DNA of 64,000 bases. It comes from Acanthaster planci (Eukaryota; Echinodermata; Asteroidea; Valvatida; Acanthasteridae). The position numbers and the translations under genes are program-made. The notes below the pieces were generated by a model, which made no database searches, was not told the DNA's origin, and saw only the letters and a list, made by a program, of their open reading frames with translations. Shown in pieces: positions 13,006 to 25,309 of the stretch (position 1 is the stretch's first letter; each line of letters opens with the position of its first letter). The stretch is taken from the NCBI RefSeq assembly GCF_001949145.1, contig NW_019091382.1:1184-65183 (forward strand), given 5' to 3'.

Positions 13006-16000
13006 TCTCATACCTATAGGTACCGGTACCTGCACTCTTTTTTTTACATTGAATGAAAATTAAAAAAAAACCTGCGCTCACGTTAAAAAAGAAACTACAC
13101 ATGCAGTAACATGTATTTGTATTACGCATACAGCTTCTCTCCAGATATTAGATTTTGCATGTTTTTTTTTTCTGTTTCTGTTATACTGCGGGCATTCAAA
13201 CCATGTGGTGTGTGAAGAACATCAGGGACACCAGAGCAGCATGAAAAATAAAAAAAACGATTGTGTTTCAATTAGGGATTTGTTTCTCTTTCTCTTGCCT
13301 AAGAACATTTCCGGGTATTAGTGAGGAATGGCGAACACAAAAGAGGACGCTAAGTTTGGGAGGAGGGGGGGGCTGAGCAGTGCCGACCGTACCGAAATTC
13401 ACAAGCAGTCTGCTGCACCTGCTTGCCAGGGCTGAAACGAGAACAGAATTAACATGTTACCAGTATGCGTTTAATTCTTTGCTGGGATCACCAGGAACTC
13501 AATTGCCTTCAGTGGGATCTTGCTTGGTGTTGCACTGTTCCAGTCACATTCCCAAATATTTGTAAGATTGTAAATGCATGTAAACGAATTTGGATGTGCA
13601 AATCTAATTTCCTTTGCACCTGTAACATGCATGCATAAAAGTTGCAACAGCACAGTGAAGGTTGATCAGTTAATCAAATCCCATGCAATTGCTTTCTGCT
13701 GTGCCTCAACAAAGTGATCAGTGTTCCTACATGTACATGTTTTGATAAACCTACATATACCATACACCTACATGTATCTACCAATACAGTACCTATTGGC
13801 AGTTTTCCAGGTCAGAGGATGCAGTTGTCAAATAACAGCAAATTTTGTTTGGTTTGATCCAAATATAGCACTTGACCTGTTGTTACCAATATCTGTTTGG
13901 TGGGATGCAGTTTACTGCCAAGACCATTATAACTAAGACCTTTTTTGAAAGCTGACATGTCATCTGGTTCTGTGAAGCATGTATAATTTCAACTTTTTTT
14001 TTCTTCACTAGCTACAGTTAATGCACAACTCGGTTCATTGCCATTGCTTCCTTACACTTGATTTTGTGTCTTTTTTTTACGGCAGTCTTTTTTTTTTCAG
14101 TGTAAGTTCCCTTGTGCTAGGCCAACTGATTCAATGTCATCATTCCCTGACAGGCATTGAAACAGTCGTTAGCCCCATACATGTTCATGTACATCATGCA
14201 CTGTCCAGTGGACAGTGCTTTATCATGCATCTTCCTGTGTCCTGCCGACTGCTGACACTCTGCCGTGCTTCCCTTGACATCTTGCAGCCCTACTCCTATT
14301 CTTGCTACCTCATGAGGCGGACATGATGTGTAACCCTGACTCAGCCAGTGGAGCCTTGGTGTCTTCCCATGATTCATGATAGAGCTTACTTCACTTCAGG
14401 CCATACGCATAAAGAAGGCTGTTGGATTCATGATCAGGAAACAAGTCTCTACTCCTAATGTGGCTACCTCTATACTGAGACTACCCAGTGGACTTGCCAA
14501 CTCAGAGAACAGGACCGTCAGAGGTACTGTAAAGGCCTGATTTGTTGTTTAATTTGTTAATCCAAATGAATATTTTTTGTTCCTGTCAAAAGAAGCTAAG
14601 GTACTCATGGGCATGTACCATACATGAGGAGCTCTGGCCTAAAACTGCATTGTGTATGGCTGTGATGTATAATGTGTGAGTTGACTTGTTTACTCTCCGT
14701 GGAACAGCTGAACATCTATATTTGTTTAATTGTGCATGCCAGAGAGATTTGGCATTTATAAAGGACCATTGACATGCATCAGTTGTGGGGGTTTTGACAA
14801 TAACACCTGACACTGACCAGGGGGCCGTGTAATGAAAGAGGTATGAGGACGCACGTAAAATGCAAGGACTGAATCAAAAAGTACTTGACAACAAGTGTTT
14901 TTATAAATATGCTTTAAAAACCATGCTATTGTACACAATACATGTACTGTCAATTTACATGTGTATGCGGTTTTGGTTTTCGCACAGAGGAATTGAGTGT
15001 GTGCTAGATATTTAAGTCAACTTTTGCCAGTAGAATCAATTTCAAAGTTCTTTTCATCGTGTTAAAGATCCAAAGGTTCATTCTCTCTGAAATCAGGGCT
15101 TAACCCTAACCCCCTAAGGACCATTGAAATCCTGCATAACCTTGTTGGGTTCAGCACGGTTAGGGTTAATGGAGAAAACCCTAACTTTGCAATCAAAGTT
15201 GGCCAGTTATCAATATCGAATGGTGCGGACCAGCGCAGTGCACCTGATAAAGCATACAGCTAAACACTTTGTAACCATCTGTCATGAATATTTATGAACC
15301 TGCTGCTGGGACTGACTTGGGGAATCCCCTTCTGTCAGATGGACTGTTCCATTGTTCCCCAAGGGGTAGGGATTGTCCCTGTGTGCAGCGATGCTGCCTC
15401 TGGGTGATTAATTATTGTGCATTTAATTAATGGATGTTCATCAATTGTACTGAACTGTATGATACAAAAGTACAGTTCTGTATTTTGGCCGTTATCCACG
15501 TAGAACAAAAAGGTGTACGCTGGCGTAACTGATGTTTTAGAAGATTTATGACAAGTTACAGCCCATAACTACTGTGCATGTACTGGTACATGTACACGCA
15601 CTCTTGTCTAAGGCTCCAAGGCACATACAAAACCTGAAACTGGTGCTGAGTTTTTGGATAAGAATCATTTTTGTGCAGATGTCTCTGATCTTGCCCTTTA
15701 TATGTGTGTCTCGAGAAGATATCCGTTGCGGAAATTCTCGTATACCATACCAGTGGGCTGGAACAAAGCCAGATGTCTCCCTAAAAATAATTCAAGCTCG
15801 CGTATACCCCTGCATTCGAATCTCATTGCAAGGTAAGTCTGGACCTGCGAGAGTTTGTGTTGTTCTGCCAGCATTTTTCAAGTTCGTGTTGCGGTTCATT
15901 TCATTGCATTATTATTTATAGTTACATCTTACCAACAGTAACTGAACCTTCCACTAAATGAATCCTGTGTTTTCTTGTTGCTTTTCACGTAAAGTGTCAA

Positions 16001-19000
16001 TAAAAATTCTTACATGTAGCCCATTTTGAAATATAAATCAATTTGGCATTTTGATTTAAAGACGGACGTTAGTGGTTTGAACACTGAGAGATTTTACTGA
16101 GAATTTTCCAAAGAACAAAATTGGTTTTTAAGACCTGCTGTACTGTACATGTACCAGTGATACGTCTATCAGATTGGGTCCCACCTGTAGAGTGGCAGAC
16201 TTTGGTTACCAATTTGACCTACAGCAGAAGAGATTCCACTTACGGAACACGTACTGTAGGTAACTGCACTTGACTTTCTTGCAGCTTTTTCCGCAAAAAC
16301 CCTGAGATACTGCAGATATATACTGGTAACTGTACATGTACAGTATATATGAGTTCAGTTGCTACGTGGTTTGTGTTCATCCTACTAAAATTCATGTAGG
16401 CATCCATAGTTTATTCCTATTTGGTCCATATTATAAACAATACATGTACATATTGTTAAATGTTTATTACATACATATATCTTCAGTTCTGTGAAGAAAA
16501 TGAAACAAATTTCTCAGTTTCTTTTGAAATTTGTTCAAAAGATTGTGGGATTCAAGCTCAAGGAGAGCTCAGCTGCTGAGTATGCACTACCATTTTGCAT
16601 TAACTTGTAAGGAAAACTGCCTTTTTACAAGGTAGGTACATGTACATTTAGCGTGACATACAACCGGTGATACCGGTACTCATCTTGCTGAAATTGGTTG
16701 GAATAATGCTACATGATGCTACTGCACGAGTGCTTAAAAAAACTGTTGTGAAATTATACAAGGACAAAGACTATAGCACCAAAGCAGATACAGACAGACT
16801 ATGTACATGTAGAGTAATGTAATGTGCATTGTACATGTATATATATATAAATTGTAGGGAGAATTGGTACATGTATACAAGTAGGTACCGGGTAATTAGT
16901 ACAATCCATATTGCTGTTGCCACGGCTGTTGCCTTAAAATTCATGTACATGTAATTAACATGTACAAATTTAATAAATAGAACATATCGTACATTTCATA
17001 AAGGACACATTAAGGATGGCTTGAACATGGTCACTTGTGCGTCTGTATTAAATATCCTGTTTTGTGGGGAGGGATTTCCCAGTTGGCCTTCGTCAACAAA
17101 TCAATTGTGTTTTTAGGTTTTCTCCTCTAAGTATGGTTTCCTGCGAGGAGTAAACAATGTTGTTAAAATTAGTGTACAATTCTTTTATTCGGAGAACTAG
17201 AGCAAGGAAGGAAGGAAAATTGATCTGGGCCAAAATGTGTGGTCAGTCCCAAAGTCTTTTCCTCTGTGTTTATTGAGCAGATGGTATCGAAATTGTTGTT
17301 TGTGTAAGTAGTAAAATTCCTAGATGCACACCTTGGCTATTTGATTGCGATCAATCGTTTGATCCCTCCGTTTTTTATGTCTGCTTTCTGTAGTCCAGAA
17401 TTAAAAATCTCCCAAACTTCCTGAGGTTTTTGTGGTGGCATGTAAGATGCAGAGATTAACTGTCATTAATCTGAATGCTCTAAAGCTGTCGTGGCTACAC
17501 CACCTCGTAAAAGCTGTGTAATGGTGAAAGGGGCAGTCGGTTCAGTAACCATTTGAGCTCAAGGCTGCATGCAATAAAAGCATAGGTTCACTCTGGCTTC
17601 GAGACGAGTCTACAGTGGCACACGTGTGCAAGTTGGGCATTTTATAACATGAGTGCTTCTAAACTTGGTGAGGCTCTTTGTTGAATATAGTGTCTAATGA
17701 TTCAGGTCTTAAAATTAAGGGAAAAAATCTAAGGGTATTATACATGTACATGCCCCTCATTTTTTGGGAATGGAACATTGTGTATTTACCCCATTGTGAG
17801 TTTTAGCCCCATCAAGACTCTGTTTCGACACTTTCAATTTCATCTCCCTCAAATGTCAGACCAGTTGTGACAAAAGGAAACCCCTTGGGATTCAGTCGTT
17901 GTCTGTTCCGACCAAAAAGTCATAGGTCACCAATTGGACCAATTTCATACAGTAGGATCCAGATTTGAGATCAACTTCCTGGTATGGTGTGCTTATCGAC
18001 TCGTACCTCTACATGTACCGGTAGGCTGACTGGTGTGCAATGAAAATCATCTGAATAACCTTTGGTACCAGCTGGGTGCCAGCTTGGTGCTAATAAATAT
18101 TGGTTGAATTTCTTGAGTCTGTATCTGATTTGCCCAAAGACAGTTAACTTAGCTTTGAGTCAATTCCGCAATTCAATGGACTGGATGCCATTTCTTCAAC
18201 TTGCTCTGTATAAATTGTAAGTTCTTGTTTCTAATTATGCTTGAATGTATAGGTGGACTGCACCTTTAATTTGTACGTCAGTGATCAAATGTCAAATTAG
18301 TACTTAGATAGACACTTGTATGAGTACCTTTACTAAACATGAAACTTCTTGGCCCAGTGATTCCATTCTGAGACAAGTTGTGGAAAAACAAGCTGGGATT
18401 TGGGGAGCCCACGTGTTTAGACTGAGATACTTGTATCCATCTTGAGAGTGGTTCACTGTAGGCGTACATGTACATGTACATTGTACCTGTACAGCCCTGG
18501 GTGCCAGTCCATCTCCATAATGATATTGGCTATTGCTTGAGATTGAAAATGCCAAGGTTTGGGCCAGGTGTGCTATTACTCACTGTCAGGAGTTGCTTGT
18601 TGACCATGTTCAATCATAGACAAAAGGCATCTGTAGTCTCCTGGTTGATTGGTGATGTTAAAATGGATTTGAGGGTAAGACACACACCTTGGCGTCTGCT
18701 AGACCGAAGTGCTGCTGAGTGCTATTTTTAGAACTGAGGGGTAGGGTATACATGCACAACGTTAGATTATTGCTAATTGTTTTCCTGTTTGTCCTGCATT
18801 AGTTGAACTGTTTTAGTTTTGTTTTAGCTTTTGTGGTATGGGTATGCATTCTGTGGGTTTCCTTGTCATAGACTTACTTGTACATGCACACAGTGCATAC
18901 TAAATTGATTAGTAAAGGAGAGAGATTGGGTTGTAGAAACGACTGTAGGACTTAAATCAAGTTGAAACCAGAATAAAATTTCTTCATTGAAGACACACAG

Positions 19001-21253
19001 TAATATGTGTAGTAATATTTTTCCTGCTATATAAAATTCCCAGGTACTCAAATAAACAACTGCAGGTGCATGTGCAGCTTCAGACAAGGAAGTTGGTGTA
19101 CGTGTATTAGGCTGAAAACTCATTCCATTCTGTAACTCTTTAAGGGGACCCTGCCAGTTTTACACCTGCCCATGGACTGGACAATAGACTAGTATAGTCA
19201 AGCGGATGAAATAGGAGGAACTTTGGTTTGTGTAAAATGCGCGGGACTGCCCCTTGACTTCATAAAAGTGTGGTACGATGTACATGTACATTCTATATTG
19301 TTTTTTTTTTTTTACGAATTTTGTCACTTCATGAACTTGTAGGTCAACCCCCGGGAGGGAAAATTCAAACGATGAAATACATGTATGACTTGTATAACTT
19401 GCTGTATGAATAGTTGGTCTTGTAGTTGGCTACATGTATTTCAAGTAAGCACGTGCGTGCTTGAAGAGGTTTGCCTGAGTACGTACACAGTATACTGTTA
19501 GGGTTTTGGAATACTCAATGATCATTCTTTTTCTTATGTCTGTCATTTTCTTCCACTCAGTCCGAAGCAGGTATTACAAGAGAAAGGATCCATGGAATAA
19601 CATAAATTTTGTGATATTTACGTGAGGCTGAGTAATTTAGACAAATTTAGCATTGTCGGGATTAAAGTCGAGGCTAAGCCAGCTAATGAACTTTTGAAAA
19701 AAAAACAATCCTTGCCACAAGAGGTGACCGTGATCAACCGTGTATTCTGAGATCCGCAATAAGGGGAAGAACAAACCTGTCCTTCCTTGATATCTCCAGA
19801 CACAACCCAAATCTGTACATTACTGACAGAGAGTAAGAAGTGGACCTGTACATATCCAACAAAGTTAGCCGCTTATCGACTCCATGCCCAAATAAAATGC
19901 CTAGCTGAGGGGAACACTGGTAACAGACTTGGTTCTGATACGGAGGGTTGTCCTTTTGATTTCTCGCCCGGCAAGACAGATGCTGGTCAAATCCCAGTAT
20001 TGTCCATAGACTGACATGCATGGAACCATGGAAACTATTTTAACCAATTGATACTCAGGTTTTTACCAAGAAGCAATTTCTTTAGAAATTATATTTAGAA
20101 TGAAGGACAATGCGTACTGTTAAAAGACTGAATTTTTTGGAGTATCTGCTACAGTGTGGCTCCTGCCAAAAGTTTTGTTTTTTTTAGCAGATTTTGATGT
20201 GACACTTTCAAATTCTGGTACTCAATCAGAAGGCTTTTCCATTTTGAGTTTCCATTCAGAAACAAAGAAAAAGTCATAGATTGCACAATGTGAAATATGC
20301 ATGTGCGTCGGAATTTTGTCAACGTGCAAAATGTTTTAATGAGCATTGTGAACTGCACTGTGATGTACCGGCATGATGGTAATTGATCAATGCACATGGC
20401 CGCTGCAGACCGCAAGCAATATTGTAGGGACTGCTGTTGGACTGTGTGGGGATTTTCCCGTCTGCAAAGCGTGCGGTCATTAACTGTTGTACAGTGATAA
20501 TTGAATGAATAAGGGAAGTTTACCATTGAAAGCCTTAGAGCCTACAGGCTGCTCTTTGTTCAACACACCTGGCGAAATTTTTCTGACCCCTGGATTTCTC
20601 TTTCCAGGAGAGCCAGGTTAAGGAGACTTTTTTTTTTCAAACAACAGAGGGGAAATTCAGGGGGAATGGGTTTTAAAAAGTTTGCTGTTAACAATAGCAA
20701 TGGGGCTTTTTGTCTTCAGGAGCCTTTTTTTTTGGGGGGGGGGAAGGTGATATCTATCTGGTTTGCCTGACAGACTGTCTGCTACCCTAGATCATTCTTT
20801 GCATGTATGTAAATGGAGGTGGGGGCAAACAATTATCCAGAATTTTGAAATGAGATTATGCCAAATGGAAGGAAATTTAGCAAGCAGACAGAAAGAAGAA
20901 TTGCATTGAAAAAGAAAAAAATGAAATTATGATTGTGGACTTTTAAAAGTCAATTGACAAGTGAGTTTGCGACAAGTGAGTTTGCTTCCCTGGATTCCAA
21001 TTCTGATCAATACACAACAAATCTGAATTGTATGCCAAATCATTTTTCCTGTTTCAAATGGATCAAGCTCAGGAGTTCTTAATGAAGGATTTTATATGAA
21101 CTGGACAAGTGGATACACAACTTCCATTTAAAAATATGTACATGTAGTTGATTTTGCTCTTGTGAATGGAAGTCCGTTCTGTTTGTGATGAATCAGTCGT
21201 TGCCCTGACAGTTTATGACATCTTTCATTCATCAGAATTTGTTTTGTTTAAAG
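13006..21253. other. Long non-coding stretch
   Basis: No coding exon is supported over 8 kb. It holds dense ACATGTAC palindromes (for example 13727-13742, 16138-16152, 16321-16346, 16840-16860, 18463-18485), a TATATATA run near 16838, and short telomere-like TTAGGGTTAA/AACCCTAAC words at about 15100-15180. It could include regulatory DNA or non-coding 5' exons of gene A; nothing in the sequence decides this. Confidence 0.5.
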
Positions 21254-21518
21254 NNNNNNNNNNNNNNNNNNNNNNNNNNNNNNNNNNNNNNNNNNNNNNN
21301 NNNNNNNNNNNNNNNNNNNNNNNNNNNNNNNNNNNNNNNNNNNNNNNNNNNNNNNNNNNNNNNNNNNNNNNNNNNNNNNNNNNNNNNNNNNNNNNNNNNN
21401 NNNNNNNNNNNNNNNNNNNNNNNNNNNNNNNNNNNNNNNNNNNNNNNNNNNNNNNNNNNNNNNNNNNNNNNNNNNNNNNNNNNNNNNNNNNNNNNNNNNN
21501 NNNNNNNNNNNNNNNNNN
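21254..21518. other. Assembly gap (N run)
   Basis: 265 unknown bases. Frames that appear to span it are artefacts of reading through N. Confidence 0.99.
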
Positions 21519-24500
21519 GTACGGTATGAGCCTCAGACTGAAATATCCCAAACCCAAAAACCGTGATTCGGGCAAACAATTGTGAAATTATGCTACGGTT
21601 TCTGAGTACCAATGCGTTTCTTTGAAATAAAAGTAAATGAAGTATTTCTAAATCCTCAATTTGACACAGTATTGTAGTATAGCATGTGAATGTACATTCG
21701 TGCACCAAACTGAAAGTTTACCCAATCACCGGCTGACTTCCATGCATGTCAGCAAATCAGAAAACCACAGCAATCAGAAATGTCTATCAAAAGTCTATCA
21801 AGAGTCGTGAGTTTCCTCAAATACTCAAGTTATTATTCTGACCTATAAACTCCTCCATGTAGTGTTTCAAAATTAAAATTCCTGAGTCAGTGAAAGGATG
21901 TTTTTTAATTGCTACTTTTTTTGAGAACTTTAATAATTTGTTTAAAATAGTAGTGCAACTAGAAAAGTCTGTGCATGTAGGCAAATGCTGTGTTAACTTT
22001 GCAGGTACCGGTACCTACATGTAGTGTGGACCAAAAGAGATTCACTGTCCACTCAAGGTTACCCTCTTCCTGAATAACAAGCTTAGAGGCATTTTGGGGT
22101 GTTATCTTCCGCAAAAGGAAAAGGAAAAATGAGGGAAACCATCAAAAAACTAGTTTAAAAGAGTGTTCAAAGTACCAGAAATGTGTATTTTCACAGCATA
22201 TGAAGCAAGATATGAGACAGAGAGAGCCGCCGCTACTTTGTGTTGGTCATTGTTTCACTGGAATCCAAGGAACTCTGTTAGTGTTACGACATCTAGGGGG
22301 ATGTGTTAGGTAACAATAGTCTAGAATGTGTACAGGGATTGGACATGTTCAGGGGTACCCCTCGGTCTCATTTCTTGCTAGATATATTTCATAGAATTTT
22401 CTTGACTACATGTAAACCAATTATAAAATTTACAATACCTATAGTAGATATGTAGGTGACATTTATCCAGGTTTATTCTGTGTCAAATTTGTAACCCAGC
22501 TGTGCCTGGCATTTGATTGTATTTCACTGATGAAGTTATCAAAATGCCCTGTTATGAAATTCTGAAGTTACATGTACATTACCCAATGATGTCATGTGAC
22601 TCTGCAGAGTTACCAGTGTTTTGTAATAATTTCTTGTGGAAGGTTATAGCAGTTTGAACAATTCTGTACAGGAAGTGCATTTCCCCTTTTCGCCTTAACA
22701 AAAGTGCTCCTTGTTATAAGTGCACTGTAAGTTAGGAAATAAAACTAGTACGTGTACAACTGGTCCTCATTTAGGAATGCGCATATTTTACTTCCTTGTT
22801 TGCCGACTGCTATAAAAAGGTGGGAGGAATTAGCTGTTGTTCAGCATTTGCTGCTCGTACCCGGCAGGAGAGCATGCATTATCATTACACTGTTAACTTT
22901 GTCCAGTGACTTCTGCAGTGCAGGTGTGCCAGCTGAACATACAGGTGCTTCTGTTAGACACTTGGCAGGTGCAATAAGTTGGAGGGAGCAAATTTACATG
23001 ACAGGTATAGGGACAGCTAGGTGCAGGATGAACTTAGTCAGTGCATGGTCAGTGCAAGGGGATGCAGTAAACTTTGAAGTCAGGTTTCAACTGCAGTGGT
23101 AAATTGGTGCCTCATGGGTTGCAGGTGTACAACTGGATGTCACTGTTGTAAGTTTTAAAATGTCGCACATGTAAGAAGAAATACAGAATCTACATGTACA
23201 GGCACCTGTGTCACCAGCTGACGTTTCAATCCCACATCTGAATTTTGATTTTGGAATTTGGGGGCTGTCTTGGAGTGGTATGACTTGTCTGCGGACTTAG
23301 TTGGACTGATGTAAAATGGATGTTTCTACCATGCTGATGGACATGAGGGCACCAGTAGCCTGATATGGTAAGGAAGGGTTGACCTCCGTGAGATTTTTAC
23401 TGTAAACATTAAAAGTGTAAGACAGTATGAATTGCTAGTGGATGTGCCCATTTAAGCCAGCTTGTATGTTTTTTTAGTAGATATTCAGTATTGTACGTAG
23501 AGACATCTTGAACTTTATGCTATGTTGCAATCACCAATGAACATGTGCGTACCGGTATGTAACATGAATTTCTAATTCTTCAGGCTGGTACTTTTTCAAC
23601 CATTTTTAAATGTATAAATGGAAAGGTATAAACATTTTATTCTCCCTCTAAGAGGAGTTTTATTTTTTTTTTGTGGATATGACATTGGCTGTAAATTTTG
23701 TCAACACTGCTGGCCTGAGATGCTGGTTTTTATCCTTTTACCCCTTTTTCGAATTGACTGTTTTGAATAGTGAAAGAAAAGGAAACGCGGTTGATGTACT
23801 TTGAAAAGTTGTCAACCAGCTGCTGGTCACAAGAGTTTACCGTGGAATTTGTATAGTTTTTCCCTTTGCAACCTTTGGGTATACAAATGCATGTAGAGTG
23901 ACTCTGTATAGAAACAGAGATGGCTTTTGAGTCGTTCTGGTTTTTCCCAGCAAAGCTCTTATGTTTACTGGTGGTCTCCCCGGCACTATAGGTCCTGTTT
24001 TGTGGTCACTTCAGTTCCTGTATTTTTTGTGTTGTATGTGGATAGAAGTATGTGTGCTTTCTGTGCTGGGACTAAAAGCCTGACTCCATCCTGATTTGAC
24101 AGAGGGCTTTGTTTTGCATAGTCACTGGCCATTGGCATTCTTGGCAAGGATACATGTATGTAGATTGCTGTTCTGTCAGTGATGTGCTCTTTCCATCATT
24201 ACACTTCTGCATGTGCAAGCCTTTTTTGGTAAGCTGTCAAAACTATTGAGTTTCTTTTTTTAGTACATTTTCTGGAAAATGGAACAGAAGCCAAATATTT
24301 GTTTTGTACAAGTTTACATTTGTTCCAAGTGTGTCAATGCTGCACAAACAGATGACAGAAACTAAACACAAGAGTTTATTGGCTTGGGGCCATGTGGTAA
24401 AATAATTACCAGCATTTTTGAAAAGAGGAACTAAGTTGAAACCTTATCAGAATATTCATTGTTAAAAATCCACAATTCTTTGCGAATACATGTACTCTAC

Positions 24501-25181
24501 ATGTACATGTATGTTTCACTTTATAATTGTGGATTTAACCAGAACGTTCTTTGCTGAAATGTTGAACCTGAATTAAAGGTTGAAATATATTGGGACCTGT
24601 TCCTGGAAGGAAAAAAAAAATTCAGATCGCAAGAAGAAGTAACATAGTAAAGTAGGTCAGGTTCAAAGCCATGCTCCAAGTATTTGCACAAATGGATGTG
24701 AACCTCTTTGAACCTTTCACGCTGTGTCAACAAATGCCACGGGTTATGCAGCTGAATGAAAGTGAAACTTCTAAGAGCAGTGTAAGAGTACATGTACATG
24801 TACTGCATCTGCACCAGTATTGTACATGTATTAAATGACCAGAGTCAAGAAACTTTTACCAGCATATTTTGTTGTTTTTGTTTGCATCTGCTTGTGAAAA
24901 AAAGGTTTGTGGGCTGTTTAAATGTGTGATACAAATTCGCAGTATCCTCTTGACGTCTTGACCAATTTACCAGCACGCTTCCGTGAGCTTTTATATGTAC
25001 TCGTATCTTGGATGTGCTGTGCCAGGGAACGAAAGGATCTTTTTTCTTATTCTTTAAAGAGAAATGAATTTTGAATTCATTCTCATTAGCGATCACTTCT
25101 CTCACCAGGTCACCCCGATGTTGGATGACAAACTCCAATCAGCAGTAGGGGGTAGAGAGGAAGGAGCCGCCCGGTCCCGAA
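21519..25181. other. Upstream region of the ankyrin/PINK1-like gene
   Basis: No coding exon is supported. A plus-strand frame at 22752-23102 (116 codons) overlaps an E-box cluster and has no recognisable domain. CAG acceptor-like sites at about 25139-25144 lie just before the presumed start codon, so an upstream untranslated exon of gene A is possible. Confidence 0.5.
22921..23220. promoter_or_regulatory. Cluster of CAGGTG/CAGCTG E-boxes (candidate enhancer)
   Basis: Seven E-box hexamers lie within 300 bases: CAGGTG at 22921, 22942, 22966 and 23122, CAGCTG at 22930 and 23215, and CACCTG at 23203. Three CAGGTG and one CAGCTG fall within 51 bases. CAGGTG is bound by Snail/ZEB and some bHLH proteins. 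The site is about 2 kb upstream of the start codon of gene A. Function is inference only. Confidence 0.3.
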
Positions 25182-25309
25182 ATGTCTGAGCTCATTCTCG
25201 CCGCCAAGCGAGGGCTGTACCACCGTGTCTTGGCCGAGGTCAGGGAAGGTGCCTCCATCGATGCCACGGACAACGAGGATGCAACCCCTCTGTACTGGGC
25301 AGCTTGTGG
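25182..25309 (+). CDS. Exon 1: start codon and first ankyrin repeat
   Basis: Encodes residues 1-43, beginning MSELILAAKRG, a typical ankyrin N-cap followed by a TPLYWAA repeat core. It ends two bases into a Gly codon at a GTAAG donor. Confidence 0.85.

Noticed and set aside
15574-15921. 115-codon plus-strand ORF
   Set aside because: Starts in an ACATGTAC repeat, is hydrophobic without clear signal or membrane pattern, and has no splice context.
21166-21708. ORFs spanning N bases (also around 50202-50864)
   Set aside because: They read through assembly gaps and carry no sequence evidence.
22752-23102. 116-codon plus-strand ORF upstream of gene A
   Set aside because: No domain, no splice partner, and it overlaps a repetitive E-box-rich stretch; composition is not protein-like.
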